This document shows positions 6,938 through 17,097 of a stretch of DNA of 45,812 bases, in pieces (the stretch's first letter is position 1; every line of letters starts with the position of its first letter). Both the position numbers and the translations under genes were made by a program. The stretch covers positions 1 to 45,812 of the forward strand of contig UQYP01000013.1 in NCBI GenBank assembly GCA_900545335.1. Reading direction: 5' to 3'. Under the pieces are notes generated by a model that worked only from the letters and a program-made list of their open reading frames with translations, was not told where the DNA came from and searched no databases. The stretch comes from an uncultured Sutterella sp. (GTDB taxonomy: Bacteria; Pseudomonadota; Gammaproteobacteria; Burkholderiales; Burkholderiaceae_F).

Positions 6938-9865
6938 ATGGCAAGTTCGACCGTATTAGAGCTCGCAAAAGAAATGAAGGTCACCGCCGCTGAATTACTC
7001 AGACAAATGAAAAGTGCGGGGATCGAAAAAAGCAGTGAAACGGATGCAGTGACTGCGGCTGATCAGCGCAAGCTCGTGGAATTTTTGCGTCAGGATCGTC
7101 AGGCTAAGGCTCGTAAGATCACGCTCACCCGTAAAGAAACCACAACGGTGAAGCAGGCTGACGGTCAGCACACCGTTAAGGTTGAAGTGCGCAGAAAGCG
7201 TGTGTTAGTGAAAAATACTGCTGCCGGTCAGCAAAGCCGTGAGCAGGCGATGGCTGCCGAGCGCGCAAAAGCACTTGAGGAAGCAAAGGCTCAATTGGCG
7301 CAGCAGCAAAAGGCTGAAGAAGAAAAGCGCCAGAAGGAAGCCCAGGCTCAGCGCGAGCGTGAGCTCGAGCAGCAACGCCTTGAAAAGGCTCGTGCTGAAG
7401 AAGAAGCCCGCCGCAAGGCTGAGGTCGAGGCTGAAGCTGCCCGCAATGCTCAAAAAGCAAAAGAGGCTCAGCAATCTCAGGAACCTAAAGCTCAAAAAGC
7501 AGAAGTTGCTGAAGTGAAAAAAGAGCAAAAACCGGCTCCCCGCGCAGAGCAAAAGCCGCAGCAAAGAAATGACAATAAGGCTGCTCATAAGCCCGACGAC
7601 AATCGTCGAAATGAGAATAAGCCGAAATTCCAATCCAACGGTAAAAAGCCTGTTCGTCCTGCTGAACAAAAGGCTCAGCAGCCTGCTGCTTTGTCTGAAG
7701 AAGAGATCAAGCGCCGTCAGGAAGCCAAGCGCCGTGCCGAAGAAGAAGCTCGTGCTATTCGCGAAATGATGAGTAAGCCCAAGCCCTCGGTCATGAAGGC
7801 AAAAAATGACAAGCCCGCTGATGCTAAAAAAGCTCAGGATAAGAAAAAGGGCAATAAAAACAATGACCGAGATCGTGATGAGGATTTGGGCGGCAAGAAA
7901 AAGGGCGGCAAGCATGCCGGTGCCAACCACGGAGTTGCCAGCAAGTGGGATGACGGCGCCAAGCATCGCGGCGGCAATAAAGGCAATGTCCGTGTGCTCG
8001 ACGAAGAGGATGACGGCAATGAACAGCAATGGCGCGGTTCCCGCAAAAACCGCAACAATCGCCGCCACGAGCAGGCTAAGCCCCAACAGGTTCAAAATAC
8101 CGAACCCGTGGTGCGCGATGTGAGTGTGCCCGAGACCATTAGCGTGGCAGATCTTGCTCATAAGATGGCCGTTAAAGCGACCGAAGTGATTAAGACGCTC
8201 ATGAAGATGGGCCAGATGGTGACCATCAACCAAATGCTTGACCAGGATACGGCCATGTTGGTTGTGGAAGAAATGGGTCACCACGCAATTGCAGCAAAAC
8301 CCGATGATCCGGAAGCTATTTTAGGCGACATGATTCAGGAAAATACGGCTGAAGCCTTGCCGCGTCCGCCGGTTGTTACGATCATGGGCCACGTTGACCA
8401 CGGTAAGACGAGTTTGCTTGACTATATCCGTCGTGCAAAAGTGGCTGCCGGTGAAGCAGGCGGTATTACCCAACACATCGGTGCTTACCACGTCAAGACT
8501 CCGCGCGGCATTGTGACCTTCTTGGATACCCCGGGGCACGAAGCCTTTACGGCCATGCGTGCACGCGGTGCACAAGCCACCGATATCGTGATTTTGGTGG
8601 TGGCAGCCGATGACGGTGTGATGCCGCAAACGAAAGAAGCTATTGCTCACTCTAAGGCTGCTGGTGTGCCGATGGTCGTGGCTATCAACAAGATTGATAA
8701 ACCCGAAGCCAACCCCGAGCGTGTTAAGCAGGAATTGGTTCAAAACGATGTGATGCCTGAAGACTGGGGCGGCGAAGTACCCTTTATTCCGGTGTCGGCC
8801 AAGACCGGTCAGGGTGTTGACGAGTTGCTCGAAAACGTTTTGCTTCAGGCTGAAATGCTTGAATTGAAAGCTCCGAAAGACGGTATGGCTAAGGGCCTGG
8901 TGATTGAATCGCGCTTGGATAAAGGACGCGGTCCCGTGGCCTCTGTTCTGGTTCAGTCCGGCACGCTTCATCGGGGCGATATCGTGTTGGCAGGCGCCGA
9001 ATTCGGCCGTGTCCGCGCCATGATTAATGAAACCGGTAAGGCTGTCTCTGAAGCCGGTCCCTCGATTCCTGTGGAAATTCAGGGCTTATCCGGAGTGCCT
9101 CAGGCGGGCGACGAAATTATGGTTTTGCCCGATGAACGTAAGGCGCGTGAAATTGCTCTCTTCCGTCAAGGTAAATACCGAGATGTGAAGTTGGCTAAGC
9201 AGCAGGCCGCTAAACTTGAAAACATCTTTGCCGATGCCGGCAACGGTGAAACGAAGACCTTGGCTTTGATTGTGAAGGCTGACGTTCAGGGTTCAACCGA
9301 AGCAATTGTTCATGCTTTAACGAAGCTTTCTACCGACGAAGTTCGGGTGCAGGTGGTGCACTCTGCAGTGGGCGGCGTCTCGGAAACCGACGTCAACTTG
9401 GCCTTAGCCAGCAAAGCGGTCATCATCGGCTTTAACGTGCGTGCGGATGCTCCGGCTCGCAAGCTTGCCGAAGCCAACGGTGTCGATATCCGCTACTACA
9501 ACATCATTTACGATGCTGTCGATGATGTGAAGGCGGCTATGAGCGGTATGCTTGCGCCTGAAAAACGCGAAACGGTTTTGGGCTTTGTGGAAATCCGTCA
9601 ATGCATCCGCGTGCCGAAGGTTGGCATGATTGCCGGCTGTAAGGTTTTGGAAGGTGTGGTGCGCCGTACGGCTTCTGCCCGTCTGTTGCGTGACAACGTC
9701 GTGATCTGGACCGGGGAGCTCAATTCTCTGCGCCACTTCAAAGACGATGTCCGTGAGGTGAAGGCCGGCATGGAATGCGGTCTGTCGCTCAAGGGCTATG
9801 ACGATATCAAAGAAGGCGATCAGCTTGAAATCTTTGAAGTGACCGAAGTCGCCCGTACGTTGTAA
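6938..9865 (+). CDS. infB: Translation initiation factor IF-2
   Basis: GTPase that brings fMet-tRNA to the 30S subunit and promotes subunit joining. 975 residues, a long form. An N-terminal IF2_N domain (about 1-55) is followed by a roughly 350-residue linker very rich in Lys, Glu, Gln, Ala and Arg, probably coiled coil and disordered. A second IF2_N-type domain comes at about 395-450. The G domain starts with GHVDHGKT (484-491), then DTPGHEAF and NKIDK. Domains II-IV close the protein, ending in EIFEVTEVARTL. Strong AAGGAGAG ribosome site. Only one ATG start is convincing; shorter isoforms from internal starts, known in E. coli, cannot be judged here. Confidence 0.98.
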   Translation: MASSTVLELAKEMKVTAAELLRQMKSAGIEKSSETDAVTAADQRKLVEFLRQDRQAKARKITLTRKETTTVKQADGQHTVKVEVRRKRVLVKNTAAGQQSREQAMAAERAKALEEAKAQLAQQQKAEEEKRQKEAQAQRERELEQQRLEKARAEEEARRKAEVEAEAARNAQKAKEAQQSQEPKAQKAEVAEVKKEQKPAPRAEQKPQQRNDNKAAHKPDDNRRNENKPKFQSNGKKPVRPAEQKAQQPAALSEEEIKRRQEAKRRAEEEARAIREMMSKPKPSVMKAKNDKPADAKKAQDKKKGNKNNDRDRDEDLGGKKKGGKHAGANHGVASKWDDGAKHRGGNKGNVRVLDEEDDGNEQQWRGSRKNRNNRRHEQAKPQQVQNTEPVVRDVSVPETISVADLAHKMAVKATEVIKTLMKMGQMVTINQMLDQDTAMLVVEEMGHHAIAAKPDDPEAILGDMIQENTAEALPRPPVVTIMGHVDHGKTSLLDYIRRAKVAAGEAGGITQHIGAYHVKTPRGIVTFLDTPGHEAFTAMRARGAQATDIVILVVAADDGVMPQTKEAIAHSKAAGVPMVVAINKIDKPEANPERVKQELVQNDVMPEDWGGEVPFIPVSAKTGQGVDELLENVLLQAEMLELKAPKDGMAKGLVIESRLDKGRGPVASVLVQSGTLHRGDIVLAGAEFGRVRAMINETGKAVSEAGPSIPVEIQGLSGVPQAGDEIMVLPDERKAREIALFRQGKYRDVKLAKQQAAKLENIFADAGNGETKTLALIVKADVQGSTEAIVHALTKLSTDEVRVQVVHSAVGGVSETDVNLALASKAVIIGFNVRADAPARKLAEANGVDIRYYNIIYDAVDDVKAAMSGMLAPEKRETVLGFVEIRQCIRVPKVGMIAGCKVLEGVVRRTASARLLRDNVVIWTGELNSLRHFKDDVREVKAGMECGLSLKGYDDIKEGDQLEIFEVTEVARTL

Positions 9866-9928
9866 TAAAAAATAGTTCGCCTGGGCTCGCACAGGGGCTC
9901 GGGCGGCTGCTGAAGAAAGGATAAAGAC

Positions 9929-10288
9929 ATGAGAGCTGCAAAACCGGGACGTGCTCAGCGGGTAGCCGATCAAATCCAAAAGGATTTGGCTCGTCTCATC
10001 CCTCAGGAAGTTCGTGATCCGCGAGTCGGTCTGGTGACTCTGACCGGCTGCGAAATCACACCCGATTATGCGCATGCTAAAGTGTACTTCACGGTGATTG
10101 GGGCTGAGCCCGAGCAGGCCCGTCAGGGCTTAAATGCGGCGGCCGGTATGCTTCGCAATCATCTTTTTAAACTGTTGTCGATTCATACCGTGCCGACACT
10201 GCATTTTGAGCATGACAGCAGTGTTGCCAAAGGTTTTGAAATGGACCGCTTGATTGCTCAGGCCATGCAGCAAACCAAAGGTGAGTAA
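9929..10288 (+). CDS. rbfA: 30S ribosome-binding factor A
   Basis: A small KH-fold protein, 119 residues, that binds immature 30S subunits and helps 16S rRNA 5' end processing and cold adaptation. Recognisable by the RVADQIQKDLARLI start, EVRDPRVGLVTLTG and the helix-turn AAGMLRNHLFKLL. It lies 63 bases after infB behind GAAAGGATAAAG, and its stop codon overlaps the truB start by one base (TAATG), so translation is probably coupled. Confidence 0.95.
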   Translation: MRAAKPGRAQRVADQIQKDLARLIPQEVRDPRVGLVTLTGCEITPDYAHAKVYFTVIGAEPEQARQGLNAAAGMLRNHLFKLLSIHTVPTLHFEHDSSVAKGFEMDRLIAQAMQQTKGE

Positions 10289-11205
10289 TGAAAAGAAGAG
10301 GTCAAGCCGTCGACGGGGTGCTTTTACTGGATAAGCCCTACGAGATGACTTCAAACGCTGCGCTGCAGACAGCCAGGCGTTTGCTTAACGCTCAAAAGGC
10401 AGGCCACACCGGGACGCTCGATCCGTTGGCAAGCGGCCTTTTGGCACTCACTTTCGGTGAGGCAACAAAGTTTTCGGCCGATTTACTGCACGCCGATAAA
10501 ACTTATGTGGCCGGCATCAAGTTAGGTCAAAAGACTACAACAGGGGACTTGGAAGGAGAATTTATCCAGACTCGTCCCGTGAATCTCAACCTAGAAGAGA
10601 TTGAAAGTGTTTTAGAGCGCTTTCGCGGAGAAATCCTTCAGGTTCCTCCCATGTTTTCGGCCTTGAAACGTGGAGGAAAGACCCTTTACGATTTGGCTCG
10701 TGAAGGGGTGAGCATTGAGCGCGAAGCGCGCCCGGTGCGAATTGAAAAATTAGAAATTCTTGAATTTGCCGCAGAACTTCTGACCGTTGAAGTCACCTGT
10801 TCTAAAGGCACCTATATTCGAGTGCTTGCTGAGGATATCGGTGAGGCGCTTGGCTGCGGGGCCCATTTGGCGAGTTTAAGAAGAATCGCAGTGGGTGAGC
10901 TGTCAATTGACAACAGCATCACTCTGGATGCGCTCGAAGCGATGACGCTTTCTGAGCGCCGCAAAGTTTTAAAACCGCTCGATGCGCTCATGCAGACGTT
11001 TCCTGCGGTTCACTTAAGCGAAAATGACCGCGTGCGGTTTTGCCATGGCCAGCGTTTGGCCTTAGGTTTGCAAGCCTGCCCGCGGGTGAGGGTTTACGGA
11101 CCCGATAACATCATGGTGGGAACGGCCCGCGTCAATGAGCGCGGCGTGCTCGAACCCGAAAGATTAATTGCCAACAAGAAAGATATTGAGGCAACAAATG
11201 ACTAG
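10288..11205 (+). CDS. truB: tRNA pseudouridine(55) synthase TruB
   Basis: Makes pseudouridine 55 in the T loop of tRNAs. 305 residues. The catalytic aspartate is in GHTGTLDPLASGLL (Asp45), and KTYVAGIKLG and CSKGTYIRVLAEDIG are typical later motifs. A C-terminal PUA-like tail follows. Start overlaps rbfA by one base; the end overlaps the start of typA by 8 bases. Order rbfA-truB is conserved across Proteobacteria. Confidence 0.97.
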   Translation: MKRRGQAVDGVLLLDKPYEMTSNAALQTARRLLNAQKAGHTGTLDPLASGLLALTFGEATKFSADLLHADKTYVAGIKLGQKTTTGDLEGEFIQTRPVNLNLEEIESVLERFRGEILQVPPMFSALKRGGKTLYDLAREGVSIEREARPVRIEKLEILEFAAELLTVEVTCSKGTYIRVLAEDIGEALGCGAHLASLRRIAVGELSIDNSITLDALEAMTLSERRKVLKPLDALMQTFPAVHLSENDRVRFCHGQRLALGLQACPRVRVYGPDNIMVGTARVNERGVLEPERLIANKKDIEATND

Positions 11206-13051
11206 TACTCGTGCTATTCGCAATATCGCAATTATTGCGCACGTTGACCACGGCAAAACGACCCTGGTTGACAAACTCCTGCGTGCGGCGGGCACTTTCC
11301 GTGCCAATCAAGAAGTCCAGGAACGTGTGATGGACAGCGGAGATTTGGAACGCGAACGCGGCATTACGATTTTGGCTAAAAACTGCGCCGTCGAATATGA
11401 AGGCACGCACATTAACATTATTGACACCCCGGGGCACGCAGACTTCGGCGGTGAAGTCGAACGCGTATTGTCGATGGTCGACGGTGTGCTGCTTTTGGTC
11501 GATGCAGTTGAAGGCCCGATGCCTCAAACGCGCTTTGTGACCCGCAAAGCACTTGCTTTGGGATTGAAACCGATTGTGGTCATCAATAAGATCGACCGCC
11601 CGGGTTCTCGCCCCGATTGGGTTTTGAACCAGACGTTTGACCTTTTTGATAAATTGGGCGCAACCGAAGAACAGTTGGACTTCCCGGTGATTTACTGCTC
11701 GGCTTTGGAAGGCGTAGCAGGTTTCAGCGACAATATTGAAGATCTTAAAAAGATCGGCAATATGCGCGCCATTTTTGATACCGTGATTGAAAAGGTGCCG
11801 GTACGTGACGATGATCCGGATGGTCCTCTGCAGCTGCAGATCTGCTCTTTGGACTACTCGAGCTACGTGGGCAAAATCGGTATCGGCCGTGTGCACCGCG
11901 GCCGCATTCACGCCGGCGAAGAAGTTTGCGTGATGAACGGCCCCGAAGACACCCCCAAGAAGGTTAAAGTCAACCAAATTCTCATGTTCGAAGGCTTGGA
12001 TCGTAAATTGGTAGATCAGGCTGAAGCCGGTGACATTGTGCTCATTAACGGTATTGAAGAGCTCTCCATCGGCACGACGATTACCGATGTTGAACATCCC
12101 GAAGCACTGCCGCTTTTGAAAGTGGACGAACCGACGCTTTCGATGAACTTCCAGGTCAATACCAGCCCCCTGGCAGGCCGCGAAGGTAAGTACGTGACGA
12201 GCCGTCAGATTCGTGAGCGTCTGGAGCGCGAACTGAAGTCAAACGTCGCCATGCGCATGAAGCTCACCGATGACGAAACGGTGTTTGAAGTTTGCGGACG
12301 CGGCGAACTGCATCTGACGATTTTGATTGAAAATATGCGCCGTGAAGGCTATGAATTGGCTGTTTCACGTCCGCGCGTGTTGCTTAAGGAAATTAACGGT
12401 CAGAAGATGGAACCCTATGAAGTGCTCACCGTTGACGTTGAAGAAGAGCACCAGGGCGCTGTTATGGAAGAGTTGGGCCGCCGCAAAGGTGATTTGCAGG
12501 ATATGCAGCCTGACGGCAAGGGACGTGTTCGTCTTGAATACCGCATCCCGGCTCGCGGCCTGATCGGTTTTCAGAGCGAATTTATGACGATGTGCCGCGG
12601 CACGGGCATTATGAGCCACGTCTTTGATGACTACGGTCCGATCAAAGAAGGCGATGTCGGCGAACGCAGAAACGGTGTTCTGATCAGTCAGGACAACGGT
12701 GAAGCAGTGGCTTACGCTTTGTGGAAGCTGCAGGATCGCGGCCGCATGTTCGTCAAGCCCGGCGACAAACTGTACGAAGGCATGATTATCGGTATTCACT
12801 CGCGTGACAACGACATCGTTGTGAATCCGATTCGCGGCAAGCAGCTCACCAATATTCGTGCTTCCGGTACCGATGAAGCCATTCGCCTGGTGCCGCCCGT
12901 GCAATTGACGCTTGAAAGCGCGGTTGAGTTTATTAACGATGACGAACTCGTTGAAATTACGCCTCATACCATCCGCTTGAGAAAGCGTTACCTCACTGAA
13001 ATTGACCGCCGCCGTCACGCTCGTGCAGAACGTGAACAAAACGCCGGTTAA
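11198..13051 (+). CDS. typA: Ribosome-associated GTPase TypA/BipA
   Basis: Translational GTPase of the EF-G/LepA group that binds ribosomes and supports 50S assembly and stress growth. 617 residues from ATG 11198 (MTSTRAIRNIAIIAHVDHGK), which has GAGG upstream; an in-frame start 30 bases earlier is less likely because it lies deep inside truB and lacks a better ribosome site. P-loop AHVDHGKTT (14-22), DTPGHADFGGEVERVLSMVD (switch II) and NKIDRPGSR are present, followed by domain II, EF-G-like domains III/V and the BipA-specific C-terminal domain. It overlaps the end of truB by 8 bases. Confidence 0.97.
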   Translation: MTSTRAIRNIAIIAHVDHGKTTLVDKLLRAAGTFRANQEVQERVMDSGDLERERGITILAKNCAVEYEGTHINIIDTPGHADFGGEVERVLSMVDGVLLLVDAVEGPMPQTRFVTRKALALGLKPIVVINKIDRPGSRPDWVLNQTFDLFDKLGATEEQLDFPVIYCSALEGVAGFSDNIEDLKKIGNMRAIFDTVIEKVPVRDDDPDGPLQLQICSLDYSSYVGKIGIGRVHRGRIHAGEEVCVMNGPEDTPKKVKVNQILMFEGLDRKLVDQAEAGDIVLINGIEELSIGTTITDVEHPEALPLLKVDEPTLSMNFQVNTSPLAGREGKYVTSRQIRERLERELKSNVAMRMKLTDDETVFEVCGRGELHLTILIENMRREGYELAVSRPRVLLKEINGQKMEPYEVLTVDVEEEHQGAVMEELGRRKGDLQDMQPDGKGRVRLEYRIPARGLIGFQSEFMTMCRGTGIMSHVFDDYGPIKEGDVGERRNGVLISQDNGEAVAYALWKLQDRGRMFVKPGDKLYEGMIIGIHSRDNDIVVNPIRGKQLTNIRASGTDEAIRLVPPVQLTLESAVEFINDDELVEITPHTIRLRKRYLTEIDRRRHARAEREQNAG

Positions 13052-13065
13052 TCTGTCTGCTTGAG

Positions 13066-13452
13066 ATGAAGAAAAAGAAAGTGCCCGCATTGTGTCCCTG
13101 CGGCAGTCACCTTGACTACGGGGACTGTTGCGGGCGTTTTCATGAATGGGCCGCGGCCCCCGATGCCTTAAGTCTGATGAAAAGCCGCTACAGTGCTTTT
13201 GTCAAAGGCCGCGCAGATTATCTTCTGAAAACGTGGCATGAAAGTACACGTCCTCATGAGTTGGATCTGTCAGAGCCTGTGAAATGGATGGGGCTTGAGA
13301 TCGTCTCAAGTGAGACTGCCGGGGATCACGCTACGGTCAGTTTTGTCGCTCGGGGCAAAATCAATGGCAGAGCTTTCAGGCAGGTTGAAAAAAGCCGTTT
13401 TGTGAGGCAAAACGGACAGTGGTTTTATGTTGATGGGGATGTGAGCCAATGA
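13066..13452 (+). CDS. YchJ family protein with SEC-C motif
   Basis: 128 residues. The N-terminus carries a metal-binding SEC-C cluster (Cys10, Cys12, Cys21, Cys22 and His26 in CPCGSHLDYGDCCGRFH), followed by a nuclear-transport-factor-2-like fold seen in the UPF0225/YchJ family (LMKSRYSAFVKGRADYLLKTWH). Shorter than E. coli YchJ, which has a second Cys cluster at its C-terminus. Biochemical role unknown. It overlaps scpB by four bases (ATGA), so the two are probably translated together. Confidence 0.88.
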   Translation: MKKKKVPALCPCGSHLDYGDCCGRFHEWAAAPDALSLMKSRYSAFVKGRADYLLKTWHESTRPHELDLSEPVKWMGLEIVSSETAGDHATVSFVARGKINGRAFRQVEKSRFVRQNGQWFYVDGDVSQ

Positions 13453-14135
13453 CGCTTCAGGAAAACCCGAAATGGATTTTGGAGGGTGCTCTTCTCACAA
13501 GTGATGTGCCCCTGTCGGTCACGGCTTTGAGAGAGTGTTTGGATAAGCGCTTTACTAAGGCTCAGGTGCTGCAGCTTTTGGGAGAACTTCAGGCCGATTG
13601 GCAGGGCCGTGCCTTGGAATTGCGTGAAGTGGGCGAAGGGCTGTGGCGCTTTCAGTCGGTTGCGGCCATGCGTGATATTCTCCGAAAACTTCATCCGGAA
13701 GAGGCGCCGAAATACACGCGCACGATTATGGAGACGCTGGCCGTGATTGCCTATCGGCAGCCCGTCACACGCGGTGATATTGAAAAAATCCGTGGTGTCA
13801 GTGTCAATCCCAACGCCATCAAAACCCTTTTGGACCGTAATTGGATTGAGGTGATCGGGCGCCGGGAGACAATCGGTCATCCGGAGCTCTTTGCAACGAC
13901 ACGGCAATTTTTAGTCGACTTGGGTTTAAATTCATTGCAGGATTTACCCAGTATCGGCCCGGATGAAGAGCCTGAGTTGGAGGCTTTTGAGTTGTTTGAG
14001 GGGCAAACTCAAACCGAAAATAAAGTCTCCAGAACGGGCAAACTCAATGAATTAAAAGGCTTGGATGCCGAGCACGCCCGATTGGAAAGCTTAATTGAGC
14101 CGTTAGATTTTGGAGACGATAACAATGGTCATTAA
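13449..14135 (+). CDS. scpB: Segregation and condensation protein B
   Basis: Winged-helix dimer partner of the SMC-ScpA condensin. 228 residues with the two winged-helix domains (LEGALLTSDVPLSVTALRE; then RTIMETLAVIAYRQPVTRGD and VSVNPNAIKTLLDRNWIEVIGRR) and a less conserved acidic tail. scpA is not in this window. Overlaps ychJ upstream and rluB downstream, a scpB-rluB pairing that is very common in Proteobacteria. Confidence 0.95.
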   Translation: MTLQENPKWILEGALLTSDVPLSVTALRECLDKRFTKAQVLQLLGELQADWQGRALELREVGEGLWRFQSVAAMRDILRKLHPEEAPKYTRTIMETLAVIAYRQPVTRGDIEKIRGVSVNPNAIKTLLDRNWIEVIGRRETIGHPELFATTRQFLVDLGLNSLQDLPSIGPDEEPELEAFELFEGQTQTENKVSRTGKLNELKGLDAEHARLESLIEPLDFGDDNNGH

Positions 14136-15237
14136 AAAAACGACTCTGAATAGAAAACCGACAGCCAAAAGAACTCCTTTTAGGGCACCGGCCGCTCAAA
14201 AACGCACGGTTGTCCAAAAGAAACCCACCGCGCCGGAGCCCTCTCATGATTTGGCTTTTGAGGCAGCTGAGACGAGCGAAAAACTGCAGAAAGTTTTAGC
14301 GGATGCGGGCATCGGATCGCGCCGTGAAATGGAAGCGCTCATTGCTACGGGGGTTGTGACTGTAAACGGCGATGTTGCAAAAGTCGGCGATCGGGTTCGA
14401 ATCAACGACCAGATCCGCATTAAAGGGCGTTTAGTCAAACGTGCTGCGGCCACGAGTGAAGCCCCTAAAGTACTTTTGTACCATAAGCCCGCAGGAGAAA
14501 TCGTCTCCATGGATGATCCTCAGGGCAGGCCCAGTGTCTTTGACCGCCTGCCGAAACTCAACGGTGAGCGCTGGATTGCCGTGGGGCGGCTTGACTTTAA
14601 TACCGAAGGGGTTTTGCTTTTTACGACAAGCGGCGCTCTGGCCAATATGCTGATGCACCCGAGATATCGCATCGAACGGGAATATGCGGTGCGTGTTCAG
14701 GGCGAATTAAGCGAGGAAAATAAAGCGAAGCTTTTAAAAGGCATTAAGCTCGATGACGGACCGGCCTCTTTTTCCCGAATTGAAGATATCGGCGGAGTGT
14801 CAACCAACCACTGGTATCGAGTGACATTGGCCGAAGGCAGAAATCGTGAAGTCAGACGCATTTTTGAAGCGGTGGGACTGACGGTTTCTCGTTTGATCCG
14901 CGTGCGCTTCGGTGCTGTATTGTTGCCCAAGGATTTGCCTCGCGGTGCAAAAATGAGGCTTTCTGACGACTGGGTGAAGGGCTGGATTGAGGACTTAAAG
15001 AGCGGGAGCGCCCGTGCGGGTGTTGTGCCCGGCAGTACCAAAGAACAGACACCCAAAGCCGGTACCCGTGTTGCCAAGGCCGGAGTCGGGGCTAATAAAG
15101 GCGGCCGAAAATTTGCCGCTAAAAAAGATGTTTATGAAAAAGGATATGAAGGTGTGGCAGAATCGAAAAAGCGTACTGCCCGCCGTGTCATAAACGTTAA
15201 CAAAACCGCTCGGGCAGGCAAGCGCACCGGCCGTTAA
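14125..15237 (+). CDS. rluB: 23S rRNA pseudouridine synthase, RluB type
   Basis: Makes pseudouridine in 23S rRNA (position 2605 for RluB). 370 residues from ATG 14125, chosen because GGAG lies about 10 bases upstream; a TTG five codons earlier is less likely. Layout: basic N-terminal tail; S4 RNA-binding domain (KVLADAGIGSRREMEALI); catalytic domain with the RLDFNTEGVLLFT aspartate; and a Lys/Arg/Gly-rich C-terminal tail of about 80 residues. Overlaps scpB. RluB is preferred over RluE/RluF by its S4 domain and its neighbour. Confidence 0.9.
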   Translation: MVIKKTTLNRKPTAKRTPFRAPAAQKRTVVQKKPTAPEPSHDLAFEAAETSEKLQKVLADAGIGSRREMEALIATGVVTVNGDVAKVGDRVRINDQIRIKGRLVKRAAATSEAPKVLLYHKPAGEIVSMDDPQGRPSVFDRLPKLNGERWIAVGRLDFNTEGVLLFTTSGALANMLMHPRYRIEREYAVRVQGELSEENKAKLLKGIKLDDGPASFSRIEDIGGVSTNHWYRVTLAEGRNREVRRIFEAVGLTVSRLIRVRFGAVLLPKDLPRGAKMRLSDDWVKGWIEDLKSGSARAGVVPGSTKEQTPKAGTRVAKAGVGANKGGRKFAAKKDVYEKGYEGVAESKKRTARRVINVNKTARAGKRTGR

Positions 15238-15268
15238 AATGTGAACGACATTTTTGCATTAAAGACTC

Positions 15269-17050
15269 ATGAGTAAAAAAACTATCGATCGCGTACCGAT
15301 TTTCAACGATCCCTATGTCAGACGGCTGATGTCTTATCTGCCGGAGCATAAGAAAGAAATTGCTCTGGCCATTGTCTGCATGATTTTAGGGGCTGCGAGT
15401 TCTTCTTTGATTGCCCTGCTTTTGGGTAAGCTCACGGATTTGGGTTTTTATGAACACAATCCCAATATCGTTTGGCTTACTCCGATCGGCTTAATCGGTA
15501 TTACGATTTTGCACGGCGGCACTCAATTTTTATCCAACTATCTCCTGCAGCGTGTGAGCCAGCAGGTTCTCGTGCGCATTCGCCGCCTGATGTTTGAGAG
15601 AATGATTCAGTGGTCCTCTCAGATGTATCAGCACTATATGTCGGGCAAGATTGTCTCCAAGTTTGTCAATGAAGCTTCCAGCGCTTTGGGGATGGCCGCC
15701 GAAATTCTGACAACCCTGGTGCGTGACTCACTGCAGATTATCTCTCTTGCCTGTATTTTGATTTACCACAACTGGCTTTTGACGTTGGTCACACTGGTAG
15801 TAGCCCCTTTGCTTGCCCTTGTGCTGAAGTGGGTGAGTAAGACCGTCAAGCGTCTGACCATGGGTTCGCAAAATACGCTCGGTGAAATGAGTGTGGCTAT
15901 TCAGGAAGCCTATGAAGGACAGCGCGTCATTAAGATTTACGACGGTTATGAGTACGAGAAAAAGCGCTTCGGTCTCATCAATGAAAAGCTTAAGTCTTTT
16001 GCCGTGCGCATGCAGGCTGTGAAGTCTTTGGGTACGCCCTTGACGCAGCTCGTGACCATGGTAGGCGTTTCAGTTGTTGTGGTGTTTGCTTTGACGCAGG
16101 CCCGTATGGGGCAGCTTTCCATGGGCGAATTCACGACTTATCTCTCTGCCATGCTTTTGATGATGCCGGCTATTCGCCACCTTTCAAGTCTTAACGGTTC
16201 TGTGGCCCGTATGTCGGCTGCGGCAGAAAGCGTTTTCAAGATGGTCGATGAACCCGCCGAAGATGATACGGGGACTAAAACGCTTGAACGTGCAACCGGT
16301 GCCGTAAGTTTCCGAAATGTTACGCACACCTATGAAGGTGCCTCACGGCCAGCAGTTGAGGACTTTACGCTTGATGTGAAGCCCGGTGAAATGATCGCTC
16401 TTGTGGGGTCTTCGGGCTCAGGCAAAACTACGCTTATTAATTTAATTCCGCGGTTCTGGACGATGAGCTCGGGCGACATTTTGTTCGATGGCATCAGTCA
16501 GAAGGATTTAACCTTAAAGAGCCTGCGCGCTCAGATTTCTCTGGTGAGCCAAGATGTGGTGCTCTTTGACGATACGATTGCAGCCAACATTGCTTACGGT
16601 GTCAGAGATAAGGTAACCGATGAGGATATCCGTAAGGCTGCCGAAGCGGCCTATTTGCTCCCCTTTATCGAATCGCTGCCCGATGGATTCAATACCCGGG
16701 TTGGTGAAGGCGGTGCAAAACTCTCAGGCGGTCAGCGTCAGCGTATCTCCATTGCACGAGCACTATTGAAAAATGCTCCGATTTTGCTTTTGGATGAAGC
16801 AACCAGTGCTTTGGATACCGAAAGTGAAAAATATATTCAGGCTTCTCTCGACGAACTGATGGTCGGACGTACGAGTTTTGTGGTTGCGCACCGTCTGTCG
16901 ACGATTGAGGGCGCAGACCGCATTGTTGTGATGAAGGACGGTCATATTGTTGAGATCGGCACCCACCGAGAATTGCTCGATAAAAACGGAGTGTACGCCA
17001 ATCTTTATAAGATTCAGTTTGCCGACAGGCATACGCATATGCACGCATAG
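15269..17050 (+). CDS. msbA: Lipid A export ABC transporter MsbA
   Basis: Inner-membrane half-transporter, fused membrane and ATPase domains, that flips lipid A-core across the inner membrane. 593 residues. Six membrane segments lie in residues about 30-310. The ATPase has Walker A GSSGSGKTT (380-388), signature LSGGQ (485-489), Walker B ILLLDE (505-510) and the H-loop AHRLST. Other homodimeric type IV exporters look alike; MsbA is preferred for the fit over the whole length. It starts 31 bases after rluB and ends in a clear terminator. Confidence 0.88.
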   Translation: MSKKTIDRVPIFNDPYVRRLMSYLPEHKKEIALAIVCMILGAASSSLIALLLGKLTDLGFYEHNPNIVWLTPIGLIGITILHGGTQFLSNYLLQRVSQQVLVRIRRLMFERMIQWSSQMYQHYMSGKIVSKFVNEASSALGMAAEILTTLVRDSLQIISLACILIYHNWLLTLVTLVVAPLLALVLKWVSKTVKRLTMGSQNTLGEMSVAIQEAYEGQRVIKIYDGYEYEKKRFGLINEKLKSFAVRMQAVKSLGTPLTQLVTMVGVSVVVVFALTQARMGQLSMGEFTTYLSAMLLMMPAIRHLSSLNGSVARMSAAAESVFKMVDEPAEDDTGTKTLERATGAVSFRNVTHTYEGASRPAVEDFTLDVKPGEMIALVGSSGSGKTTLINLIPRFWTMSSGDILFDGISQKDLTLKSLRAQISLVSQDVVLFDDTIAANIAYGVRDKVTDEDIRKAAEAAYLLPFIESLPDGFNTRVGEGGAKLSGGQRQRISIARALLKNAPILLLDEATSALDTESEKYIQASLDELMVGRTSFVVAHRLSTIEGADRIVVMKDGHIVEIGTHRELLDKNGVYANLYKIQFADRHTHMHA

Positions 17051-17097
17051 ATTAACGCTCAACACCGGGCCTTCGATCATTGCCTGAAACTGATAAT

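Noticed and set aside
7205..8284. A long minus-strand frame opposite infB that looks hydrophobic
   Set aside because: It is the complement of the Lys/Glu/Ala-rich IF-2 linker; no ribosome site, and IF-2 is certain.
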